64,000 nt of DNA from Datura wrightii (taxonomy: Eukaryota; Streptophyta; Magnoliopsida; Solanales; Solanaceae): assembly GCA_035772735.1 (NCBI GenBank), contig JASDFA010000003.1, forward strand, positions 60,198,501 through 60,262,500, given 5' to 3'. The notes under the pieces were generated by a model. That model was not told the DNA's origin and made no database searches. It was given only the letters and a program-made list of their open reading frames with translations. The position numbers were made by a program, and so were the translations under genes. Shown here piece by piece: positions 10,210 through 20,539 of the stretch (position 1 is the first letter of the stretch; each line of letters starts with the position of its first letter).

Positions 10210-11606
10210 TGTACCTGTCAATTTACACAAACAAGCACAATGTTAAGCTAAAAACTTGTTAGCTTCGGCTAAGGTCGGGTTAAACAAAATTTACCCCACA
10301 CTTAGTCTTTAACAATATTTACAACATTTTAGCAAGGATAGCTCTATTTACACCTCAAACACAATCAACTATAACATATTGCTTAGTGCGTTCACAAAAA
10401 TTCGACAGCATAACGGCTAGCGAACTACTCAGACTTCATACAGCTAACCCAATCCTACTATCGATAGCTATTCACCCATAGCACTTAGCAACAATAACAA
10501 CAACAAAATAGAAACAACAATACAACATTTTATATACAACTAATCTAATCAATTCAACCAATTCACATATTACGCAATTTCCCACAAAAATTCGAGAATT
10601 AGTCGTCTTTCAACAATTATACAATATTTACCACGACTTATCTCACATAATAAACACACCCCGGAAGCAATTTCGTCAAATTATCAAGTTACCCAAGTTA
10701 AAATTCAACAACCCCAAGCCCTAGAATGCAATTCGACAATCAAAATTGAACTATTCGATCAATCGATAAGTTCAAACATCAACTACAACAATCCGAACAT
10801 AATCAATCACAAAATAATTCACGTCATGTGTAATTTCTACCTAGGGTGATATATCTCACCTCACATGCTCAAAATCGACAAAAATCGCCAAAAATTTGAG
10901 ATAGATGATGAAAACATACCTTGGAATTGAAGAATCGACGAAAACTTGACATTTTCCTTGCCTATTAACGTGGCACGGAGCTTGGGGGTAGGGGAATGGG
11001 TGTTTGGTCGCGGAGGGTAGAGGGAATGGGGAAAAATGGGCGAAAATCGGGGGTTTATTTAAAGGAAACACGCGGGTCACCCGGAAACCCGGTGTGACCC
11101 GGCACTGGGATAAGGGCAACGTGCCACGGAGGGTAACGCGGAGACCCTCCTCCGTGACACGGAGCCAACGCGTTGGCTTACTGGAATTTTTAAAAAAAAT
11201 TCCAGATTTGCCTTCAACGTGTCACGGAGGGTAACGCGGAGCATTGCCTCCATGACACGGCGCCAACGCGCCAGTGCTCTGTTTCACCATCAAATTTTAT
11301 TTTTCATACCTCGCCTCGTTTCCTCGATTCCAAGTATTTTTCCTCCGGTATACCTGAAAATCACCTCACTAAACAAAAATTGGTTAAATGAATAGATTCC
11401 CTACTAAAAAATAAAAATTTACTAAATTACTAAATAAAAAAAATTACTAAATAAAATGCAAATCTAAGCCTAATCAAGAAAAAGAAAAGAAAATATAATA
11501 AAAGAAAAACTTTACACTAAAGAAAGAAAAAGAAAAAAAAATATTTTTCACGGGTTGCCTCCCGTGCAGCGCCTGGTTTAACGTCGCGGCTCGACAGCCT
11601 TTATGC
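10210..11606 (-). promoter_or_regulatory. Spacer between PR and ORF3 of Ath-B, promoter-like
   Basis: Nearly identical to 852-2247. It contains the post-pol hairpin (11549-11566), two CGTG(T/C)CACGGAG inverted repeats (about 11120-11160 and 11218-11259, each with one arm change relative to Ath-A), a TATA-like TTTAAATAAA, a donor-like GAG/GTGAGATA (intron from 10859 down) and an acceptor-like site at 10215-10221, giving a possible 645-base leader intron. A purine-rich AAGTGTGGGGT box lies inside that intron (10293-10303). Expression of ORF3 from here is inferred. Confidence 0.5.
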
Positions 11607-13660
11607 TCAAGTGTCTACTAGGGAGATGGACGATTTGACCCGATCATGGTCATCTCCCCAGTAGTTCTCAACCTTGTCTGGTGGCCTACCTAGTAACTCT
11701 CGGGGATCACTCAATCCATTCACATTCCCATGATCAATCACGTTGATCACCGAGAGTTCCTTATAGACAGTCGGGAGCTTAGGTGCCTTGTACACATCGA
11801 ACACCTCAACCTTGTCGTGTGCTCGCATTGTGAGTTGACCCGCAGCTACATCGATCAATGCCTTTCCGGTTGCCAAAAAGGGTCGTCCCAAAATAAATGG
11901 GACTTCCGCATCTGGTTCAAAATCCAGAACAATGAAATCTACCAGAAAAATGAGGGAGCCTACCTGCACTAGCACATCCTCGACAATGCCATCCGGCTTA
12001 GCTAAAGACCTGTCTGCTAGCTGCAAGATCACTGTTGTAGGTCTAGGGCTCCCTAGTCCTAACTTTGCGAATACCGAAGATGGCATCAGATTTATACTTG
12101 CCCCCAAGTCGCATAACCCACGAGCTCGGATACTTTGCCCAATCGTCAGCTAGATAGTAAAACTTCCAGGATCCTTCAGTTTAGTGGGCAACCTGTTCTG
12201 AATACGGGATGTGCATTCCTCCGTTAAAGCCACCGTGGCATACTCAGTCAAGCGACTTTTGTTGGCCACGATGTCTTTGATATACTTCGCATATTTTGGC
12301 ACACCCTGCACGACATCAACAAGAGGTAAGTTAACATGTACCTGTTTAAGTACCTCCATGAATTTCTGGAAACACGCCTCCTCCTTGTGTTTCTTAAGTC
12401 GTTGAGGGAACGGGGATGGAGGCCTTGCTGGTTCAGCTTCTTTGGTCTTCCCCGTATCTGAGGTTTGTTCTCCCTCAACATCTGCTGCTCCTAACTTCTG
12501 AGGCGGTCTTTCTGGTTCCACCTCCTTTAATTGTAAACCACTCCTCGTGGTCACTGCATTCACCTGCTTAGGATTGGGATCCGTGTCGCTAGGTAGTCCT
12601 CCCCTTGGTCTAGTATTTTGGGCACTAGCAAATTGCCCAAACTGATATTCAAGAGCCTTGGTTGCCAATTGATTGTTCTTTACTTCGGCTGCCAATTTGA
12701 CATAGTCAGCCTGCAATTGTGCCTGGTTGGCAATCATGGTCTTGAACATTTCCTCAATAGTCGGTGATGGTGGTGGAGGAGGGGCATTGTGATTTCTGAA
12801 CTGATTCTGATAGCCTTGTTGCCCTCCTTGGTTTCTGTGCATACCCTGCCCTGAACCTTGACCTTGTTGATTGTTGCTACCCCACGAAAAATTTGGATGA
12901 TTCCTCCAATTCGAGTTGTAGCCACCGCCAAACTGCTGTTGATTCCTCTGTGCATTGCCCACAAAGTTGACAGAATCAGGATTTGCACCATAGCATTCAG
13001 CTGAATGCTCACTACTACCACACACTTCACACCACATCTGTTGGACTGCATTGACTGAGGCTGACGGCTGGTTCAAATTCATATTGCTGAAGTAAGTGTT
13101 TAACTGATTTTGCAAAGCAGCTATCTTTGCAGCGATAGCTGTGAATCCATCCACTTCAAGCACTCCCGCTGCTTTCCTTGCTCCACCTCTTGAAGAATCT
13201 GCATTCCATTCCGGATTGCCTTGTGAAATTCGGTTGAGCAAAGTGTATAGCTCCTCATAAGTCTTCTCCAGCGCTTGCCCTCCAGCTGCTGAGTCTAACA
13301 AAATTTTAGTGTGGGGTTCCAAACCCTCAATAAAAGTGTGGACCAACACCTCATTTGACTGATGATGATGAGGACAATCCCGCAACATGGACTTGAATCT
13401 TTCCCAGGCTTGATAAAGATTTTCTCCTTCCCTCTGTTTAAAACTTAGAATCTGACTTCTAAGTTTAGCTATTTTACCTGAAGGGAAAAATTTGATCAAA
13501 AACTTCCTTGCAAGATCATCCCACGTTGATATAGATTTGGGTGGTTCAGCTTTTAACCACCTCTTGGCTTCACTCAGTAAGGAAAATGGAAATAAGGTGA
13601 GCCGAACATAATCAGGTGACACTCCAGCGGGTATGTAAGTGTCACTTATCTCCAAAAAGT
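11607..13660 (-). pseudogene. gag: gag-protease of Ath-B fused to the integrase tail; one in-frame stop
   Basis: A single frame of about 680 codons is broken only by a TAG at 12150-12152, where Ath-A has CAG (glutamine). Order: capsid-like region (SPDYVRLTLFPFSLLSEAKR, KFLIKFFPSGK), an Ala/Gln helix (AKIAALQNQLN), a zinc-knuckle variant CEVCGSSEHSAEC, a Gly/Gln/Asn-rich linker, proline-rich NAPPPPPSP, then protease with LGASINLMPSS and FILGRPFLAT. After a lineage-specific C-terminus (FDVYKAPKLP, ELSVINVIDHG, RPPD) it passes directly into the extreme C-terminus of integrase and stops at 11607. RT, RNase H and IN are absent. The gag N-terminus is also missing: at 13660 the frame abuts the primer-site remnant, so the initiation codon is lost. 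Confidence 0.88.
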
Positions 13661-13664
13661 TCTT

Positions 13665-13677
13665 GGCGACAAAAACT
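13665..13677 (-). other. Primer-binding-site remnant of Ath-B
   Basis: On the minus strand the LTR end CCCGAACA is followed by AGTTTTTGTCGCC, matching the first bases of the tRNA-Asp-type site seen intact in Ath-N (TGGCGCCGTTGCCGGGGA), with one G-to-T change. It then jumps to gag. Most of the site and the gag leader (about 470 bases by comparison with Ath-N) have been deleted. Confidence 0.75.
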
Positions 13678-14794
13678 TGTTCGGGTATTCCGGTATGGGT
13701 TAAAAACCGACACGCAAGTGCACGTGGTCAAACAAGTAATAAAGTGGCTAAGTAGCCAAGTATCGATCCAAGGAGGCTCAAGATATGTAAAGTTGCCTAG
13801 TTTACTATATTCCTATTTCACTTCTAATTATGCTAACAACAATGTAACCAATAGTTACTTGAGTTTTTGTTTCTAAACTATATATACTAAAATTAATAAC
13901 AACTATTTACTGTGAATTTAGACAATGGATATGAACATGCCAAGGTTAAGAACAAGTAATGAACGTGATAATCATGATAATTTGGTTAATCTCTTCTTCA
14001 TGTTGCTAGCCAAGAACATTCGCCTAGAAATTAAAACTCTCGTATTTAATTTCACTTTAGAATCATAAACCATCCGTCTATATTTCTGTGATCAAATGCA
14101 ATTTATGACCTAGCAATACAATTCCGGTTCCTAAATTGTCTAATACAGCTTTCAAGTATATTTCTATCAGGAAAGCACATCAAAACCCAATTATCCCAAA
14201 TCAAGTTAAGAACAATACCCTATTAATTCACAACTTTCCAATTTCTTGCTCTCTCGAGTGAAATTGAACTTTTTAGATGTACATTAATGTCGGCCAAGAA
14301 CTAATGCAGTAAGAACAAGAATTAATAGAACAACATGGAAGAAGAAGAAGAAAACCATATCATTTACAATCAAAATTCACTACACATGTTCAAAACCTTA
14401 GCAAGGAAGAGAATTAGCCACTCATTTGTGGATTGATCATCCTAAAACGAGTGTAAATCATACGTACAATTGATAGAAAGAAGAAAAGAAGAGAAGAAAT
14501 CCCTTAGCTTTTTCGTCCCTCAACTGCTGCTAACCCACGTCCTTGCTCCACCAAGTCTGAATTCTCAAAAATAAACCTAAGTGTGCTATTTATAGTAGTA
14601 GGACTCTTTCCCGGAATAACAAGCAACGTGTCACGGAGTGCATCGCAGAGCACGGCCTCCGTGACACGCTACGGACGCGGAGGCCCTCTGGAAAATCACC
14701 CGAAAATGGCCCAGGCAGCACCCTGCCGCGTTGGCAGCGTGTCACGCTGCTTGGGCAGCGCGTTATCCACCCTTGGTCGCGGAGGCCACCTGCC
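13678..14794 (-). repeat. 5' LTR of Ath-B, truncated at its U3 end
   Basis: Matches the 17000-18472 LTR and, more distantly, the Ath-N LTRs, in reverse orientation. It holds the TATA box TATAAATAG (minus strand, 14594-14586) preceded by the palindromic GTGTCACGGAG / CTCCGTGACAC module (about 14625-14675). It ends at CCCGAACA (13678). The first 300 bases or so of U3 are missing where it meets plus-strand ORF3 sequence at 14794/14795. Confidence 0.88.
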
Positions 14795-15086
14795 GTATAT
14801 GCCCCGTATGTTCGGCATGCAGATGCTGCAGCTACGGATAGGTGGGAGACCAGCCACCGAGGATGAATTATGGCAGCTGGAGCTGAACTACCCCTTTGGC
14901 GAGAACGCCAGAGCTTTATGCAAGGTGGGGCCAGCCTTTGTGGAGCCGACTGATGACGACGTCCCTACTGATGAGGAGACACGTCGTGAGGACTCTGATG
15001 TGGAGTCCGATGACGGCGATGGAGCTGATTCAGATATGGGCGACGAGGCCGCAGCACCGGATGAGGAAGTCGAATATTTCGACTGA
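14795..15086 (+). pseudogene. ORF3 C-terminal fragment
   Basis: Ninety-seven codons matching the C-terminus of the Ath-B ORF3 (RMFGMQMLQLRIGGRP through the acidic tail to EEVEYFD), stop TGA at 15084-15086. An open frame extends upstream to 14583 through inverted LTR sequence; that extension is a chance fusion. N-terminal two thirds absent. Confidence 0.85.
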
Positions 15087-16999
15087 GCAGGGAGTTTCAC
15101 CACCCAAAATTTTGTGCTTTGTATTGTTGTGAACACTGGGGACAGTGTTCGATTTAAGTGTGGGGTGGGGAGTAGTTAGGTGCTGGGACATAGGCTCTAA
15201 ATTTGCTGTATAATTTTTCCTTGACGTTTATGTATGTTTGTGCTTGCCCTGTTGTTGTGAACTGATTTGTGATTTATGTGTATAGATTCGGTTGTGGCTA
15301 ATGATGTGTGTTTTTGAAAGTTATGGTTTCCTTTGTAAATATTTTGTAAATTTTGTAAATATTTTTTTTCTTTATCGATATGATCGATATTTTTCAAAAT
15401 TTTTGCGAAAAGATTTTGCACTTATCAAAATATTTTGTAAATATTTTCTATCGAAATGATCGATGTGTTGCAAAAATTTTGAAGTTTTATTTTTGGGTTT
15501 CTCGGAGTTTGTTTTCGGTTCTTTTACCGGGAATAGTCCCATTGAACCGAGGTCATAGTTAGTGACCGTTCCCTATGATGGATGGATGACGACTGTCTTA
15601 AGGGAAATGTAGTCGATAGGAGTAGATGTTTTGTTTTTAGTTTCTTTGGTGGATTGCATCAATAAACTGTAGTTGGTTATGGTTGCTAAAATTTCGTTGC
15701 GTGTTGTAATTGATGTTCAAAATGTGAAAATGATTCGTTTGAAAGCATGCAATTTTGTAAATATGTTGAGTTACCTAGGCTATAGAATTTGGTTCATTAT
15801 GATTGAGGCTTAATCTTGAATTCATGTAATTGACTAATTAAAGAGTCTGTGAATGAATCTTGATTCGAGCATGTGCATGAAGTGTGAGTGAGGTTTTGCT
15901 ATTCCATCTCATTGTGAATTGTCTAGAACTTGCCTGGTGTGTATACAAAACGAAATGAAGGAGGTGCAGTGTCGGAAAGGATGTAGGCATTTCTTTGTTT
16001 TAACCTTTAGTTTCCATTTTTTTTCTTGGCAAATTCTACCTTTTTATATGTTGTATACCCTAGTCAGCCGGTTGAGCCTTTAGCCGATTTCTTTCTTTTG
16101 TCCAGATTTATATGAACTAAGCTTTATTCCTTCTTTTCATTAGCCTTAAAGTCTATAAGAAGCTCTTAAGCGCTTACAAAGAACAGAAAATATTTCCCAA
16201 AGTGTTAAAGAGTGAAAAGAGTGAAAAGAAAAGAAAAGCAAGGTAAGGAAAGAAAAGATGATGTTGAAGAGGCACGAGTTGTAATTAAATGATAGTGAGG
16301 GTACATGAAAACCCTCTGTTTTGTGTCAAGTGTGCCTGATGAAATGGGTTGTATGAAAGTAAACCAGCATGAATGGGAGAAAAAGAGAAAAGCGAGGAAC
16401 AATGTCCATGAGTCGATGGGAATGAGTTGAAAAGGCGCTTAAGGATGCTAGCGACTATTATTGGCTAATCCAATATATATATACTAGATCCATAGCCCAG
16501 TTACAACCCATTAAAAGTCCTATTTGATCCTACATTGCATTTCTTTATATTAGTGGAGTAATACACTAAGGGAAAGCCTATGGGTCATGACATGATGCAT
16601 GTGAATTCTTTTGGGAGAGAGAGTGAAAGTAATTTTTATATGCCCCTACTTGCATGTTTGTGTGCTGCACATAAAAAAAAAAAAGGGGGAAGTTTCTCTC
16701 GAGTTGTGAGGGTACATGCTTGATGAAAGATTGATGTTCGTGTCAGATTTCTTGGTTAGTTGATTTGCATGAGTTTGCCGATATCAAGATTCAATTCTTA
16801 AAAGTTTAGGAAGCCTCAATGTATTAAGGTCATTGTCTTGTACGACCAAGCATGTTTTCTTGATGATTTGCAAGAATTGAATAATCGATATGACCGTAGC
16901 GTAAAATGGTTGCACCATAGTGACAAAGGTTGAGATGTGATGTGCATGATTTGTGTATGTGTTGTTCGAGGACGAACAAGGATTTAAGTGTGGGGTAAG
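15087..16999 (+). other. ORF3 3' UTR and polypurine tract
   Basis: No gene is visible. After the stop comes a perfect 8-bp-stem hairpin GAACACTGGGGACAGTGTTC (15131-15150), then AAGTGTGGGGT (15156-15166). Four TGTAAATA motifs follow at 15334-15341, 15354-15361, 15436-15443 and 15756-15763. Near the end are a second hairpin TTGTTCGAGGACGAACAA (16962-16979) and AAGTGTGGGGTAAG (16986-16999), which abuts the LTR and is the likely plus-strand primer. Confidence 0.75.
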
Positions 17000-18472
17000 T
17001 TATCTTGGGCAGATTTATATGCCCAAGTGATACTCAAACGTAATTTTTACCTTGTTTGTTGTGCAATGTGTATATAATATCATGTATTTGTTAATAAAAT
17101 GCGAATTTGTACTAACCAACATGATTAGCATTTGTTTTGCAGGATAATGTGATTTTTAAGAGCTAAAATGCGTGTTGGAACTATGTCGGAGTTGGACTGG
17201 GATGCGAGCGTGGAAAAGGCCTTGGATGGCACATTTTACAGTGGCTCCGCGATGTAGCCGTGCCACGCTGCCATCGCGGTAGCACACTGCCTGGAGAGGA
17301 AATTAATTGGCAGATTCCAGTGAGGCCTCGTGACAGCTCCGTGGCACGGAGACAGGACTCCGCGATGGCCTCCGTGCCACGTTGAGGCCAATTATCCGGA
17401 CCCTGCAATTTCCAGAGAGGGTCCGCGTCCACGCCGTGTCACGGAGGCAGTGCTCCGCGTTGTCCTCCGTGACACGTTGCTTGTTATTCCGGGAAAAATT
17501 TCTCACTAGTATAAATAGCACACTTAGGTTTATTTTTAATGAGTTTTTAGTTTTTAGTTTTTAGACTAAGTTCAGAAGTGGAGAGCAGGAACGTGGGTTT
17601 GTGGCAGTTGAAGAATAGAAAAGCTAAGAGTTTTCTTCTCTTCCTTTCTTCTTTCCTTCAATTGTATGCATGATTTACACTCATTTTAGGATGATTAATC
17701 CAAGAATGAGTGGCTAATTCCCTTCTTTGCTGAGGTTTTGAACTTGTGTAATGAATTTTGGTGATAATCGATATGGTTTCTTCTTATTCTTGCATGTTGT
17801 TCTATTAATTCTTGTGCTTACTATATTATTGATTAGCCACCATTAATGTATATCTAAAAAGTCCAATTTCACTCGAGAGAGCACGAAATTGGAAAGTTGT
17901 GAATTAATAGGGTATTGTTCTTAACTTGATTTGGGAAAATTGGGTTTTGATGTGCTTTCTTGATAGAAATATACTTGAAAGCCGTATTAGTCAATTTAGG
18001 AACCGGAATTGTAGTGATAGGTCATAAATTGCATTTGATCACAGAAATGTAGACGGATGGTTTATGATTCTAAAGTGAAATTAAATACGAAAGTTTTAAT
18101 TTCTAGGCAAAGTTCTTGGCTAGCAACATGAAGAAGAGGATGACTAAATTATCATGATTATCAAGTTCATTACTCGTTCTTAACCTTGGCATGTGCGTAT
18201 CCATTGTCTAAATTCTAAAGTAAATAAGTGTTATTAATTGTAGTATATAAATAGTTTAGAAACAAAAACTCACTCAACTCTTGGTTGGATTGTTGTTAAC
18301 ATAGTTAGGGATAGAATAGAAATATAGTAAACTAGGCAGTTTTACATATCTAGAGAAGCCTCCTTGGATCGATACTTGGCTACTTAGCCACTTTATTACT
18401 TGTTTGACCATGTGCACTTGCGTGTCGGTTGATAATATTTAATACCAACCCGTGCAGTACAAGCTGCGAACA
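17000..18472 (+). repeat. Athila 3' LTR (1,473 bp)
   Basis: Starts TTATCTTGGGCAG (normally TGATC; one base changed) and ends GCGAACA. The terminal palindrome CTTGGGCA/TGCCCAAG is intact. U3 has several CACGGAG/CTCCGTG units (about 17230-17475) and a TATA box TATAAATAG at 17510-17518. The 3' end region differs somewhat from Ath-B, so it is a sister copy. Confidence 0.88.
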
Positions 18473-20133
18473 TTTCCTTCCCCACCCAATCCCAACTTCT
18501 AACTAAATATGAAAATTTTCTATGATCAAGTTATGAGTTTTTTTACCCAAATGCATGAATCATCAATTTCCTTACATGGGTATGAATTGATTATAATTTT
18601 ATTATCGAATTGTGATGCATGGGCTAATTTTATAATGGTTTCAATTGAAAACTATGTTTATAGCCTTATGAATGTTGAAGCCCATTGATGATATGATCAT
18701 GAAAAGTGAGATTTGTGAAGTAAATGCAATAACGATGAGATATTATAATGAAAAACACGATTTAAAGCTACCATATTTATAGGTGTGTTTTCAATAAGAA
18801 TTGAGTATTTCAAAATATAATAAAGCCTTGGGCAATGCCCATAGGTTAACTTTTAATGAGGCTTTTTTTTCGAACTAAGCCTACCACATTGTTTTGGAGC
18901 GAAGACTACCAAATTTTTTATTCTAGCTTGTGGCATGTTTTGAGTTAATTCTTCCTGCGCATAGCTTACCACATGGTTTTGGATCAAAGGCTCCTATGTA
19001 TGTTTTCAGCTTGTGGTATGTTTTGAACTAAAGCTTCTCATATGCATGATTTCGTATTCAAGATGTATTTGATTATTGAGTTTCATCAATAGAAGATGTT
19101 GAGCTTCGTTATATATGATGTAGAGCACTGCATGTTTTTGGGAGAAGAGTCTAGCACCAAGCGGGCTAAGGGTCGATCACCCTATGCCCCAAAACTATGT
19201 GCTAACATAGGTTGATACTATTATATTATTGGGACCTCCCTTGTGAGCGATCCCCGGCCCTAATGGCCCTTTAGCTTGATATCGATATCATGGTAGTGTC
19301 CTTAGCCCTGACAAGTTTTGGATGGATCTCCCCAATTGAGTGTAATAGTCTGGACCATGTAAGCTCTATCGTGGTATGTCGGTTAAGTGGCGAGTCTCGT
19401 AATGTTTCTCATGATTTTAGATATGCATATTCGTTACTGATGAGATTTATGTAAATGCATGTTCTAAATCAGGTTTGACTCAATGTTCAGCTTTTACTTA
19501 TAAATGTCAGAATTCAACTTTGAGTCAATTGATTCGGTTATGATGTTATGAAGCCTATTATATCATGTTATGAAAAAGGATCATGATTTCAGAAAGAATG
19601 CATTCAAGCCCTACTCTCAGTTTACAGATGTTACGTTTTAATTAATGCATTGTTTTTAAAAGGTTTTACTTACTTTAGCGGTTTTACTTACCTTGCATAC
19701 TCGGTACATTCCACGTACTAACCACATACTTTCTATGTTGTATCGTTTCATGATACAGGACCCAGCTCTCAGGTTCAGCCCCGCTCTTAGACAGCTTATA
19801 TGAGTTAGCGTATGCTTATTAGTGAGTCCTCATCTTTCGAGGACCCGACTATCTATCTTTTCCTTATGTATTTCAGTTTTCAGCTTGTTGAGTTAGTTGG
19901 GGTCCTGTCGCATCAACTCATAATGTTTAGAGGCTATTTAGACATATGTATGTATTAGGCTTCGGATTTTATATTCTGGTGTTATATTCAAGCTAGACTT
20001 CCTCTATGATTGTATTGTCAATTATTCAGTCTCTTGTTTGATTTCGATGTATGCTTATGCCATGAGTCGACATGGGGTCTCTCGGGGCTCCTTGTCCCGT
20101 GTCGCAATCTGGGCCTCCGTTCGGGTCGTGAGA
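18473..20133 (+). repeat. Tekay-type LTR, 3' part, plus orientation (Tek-4)
   Basis: Aligns, inverted, with the Tek-2 LTR at 25188-26600: for example CTTGCATACTCGGTACATTCC at about 19693 is the reverse complement of 25608 onward, and the last 90 bases match the LTR end at 25188-25260. The first 700 bases or so of the LTR are missing at the boundary with the Athila 3' LTR, so the Athila complex probably inserted into this LTR. It ends near 20133, inside the Tek-1 3' LTR. No gene is visible. Confidence 0.75.
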
Positions 20134-20281
20134 AAACTGCAGGTCTGACAATGACTCACACAACGGGTCATTGTTACTGAAAGCGACTCGTTGGTTGATT
20201 CGTTCTGAGACAATTTTCTAATTTCTTCACTGGTTTTTTTCAAGCCAACTTTAGGTTTGCTCTAAGGAACTTTTAGGTGTT
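20134..20281 (-). repeat. Tek-1 3' LTR, first 150 bases only
   Basis: Starts on the minus strand TGTAACACCTAAAAG after the polypurine tract. It aligns with the start of the 5' LTR at 44054-43900 (shared AGTCGTTCTGAG and GAAAACT segments). The remainder is cut off by the Tek-4 LTR. Confidence 0.75.
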
Positions 20282-20297
20282 ACAATATCTCTCCCTT
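20282..20297 (-). other. Tek-1 polypurine tract
   Basis: Minus-strand CCCAAGGGAGAGATAT directly before the LTR start TGTAACA; the Tek-2 tract at 27328-27343 is CCCAAGGGGGAGATAT in the same position. Confidence 0.75.
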
Positions 20298-20539
20298 GGG
20301 AACATTCATCCACATAAGGCTTAGTAAGTTGAAAGACTGGGGAAAGAGCTGCAATCCCGAATCGAAGACTATAAATTGATTACTGAAGGAGTGAATGACT
20401 CTGAACTGAGATGAACATACTAACTGAATTTATACAACTAGGGTGCACATTAAAACATGAATAGAGATAATGGATATGGAATTGAATAGAGTACTGAGGA
20501 GGAATTTAGTACCTGATCTTAAAGCTAAGCTGGAAGGGA

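Larger units (their letters stand above)
7299..14794 (-). mobile_element. Ath-B: non-autonomous Athila copy (gag-PR + ORF3, no RT/RNase H/IN)
   Basis: Reading on the minus strand: 5' LTR remnant (14794-13678), a few bases of the primer site, gag-protease (13660-11607), spacer, intact ORF3 (10209-8989) and 3' UTR (8988-7299). The 3' LTR and last part of the 3' UTR are missing at the junction with Ath-A. The protease frame runs straight into the last residues of integrase ([18 protein letters not shown]), so about 3 kb of RT, RNase H and integrase are absent. Ath-N at 53337-63146 has the same architecture, so this is a lineage feature and not a private deletion. The left LTR edge is also lost: at 14794 it meets ORF3 sequence in the opposite orientation. 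Confidence 0.88.
14795..18472 (+). mobile_element. 3' end of a further Athila copy, inverted against Ath-B
   Basis: Contains the last third of ORF3, the full 3' UTR, a polypurine tract and a complete 3' LTR ending at GCGAACA (18472). The left edge lies inside ORF3 at a direct junction with the Ath-B LTR in the opposite orientation. Together with 7299-9279 it forms two inverted arms of nearly 2 kb. The five bases after the LTR are TTTCC; the partner duplication would be outside the window or lost. Confidence 0.85.

Noticed and set aside
14583..15086. 167-codon frame that looks like a short gene
   Set aside because: It fuses inverted LTR sequence to the ORF3 C-terminus across a rearrangement junction; only 14795-15086 is real coding homology.
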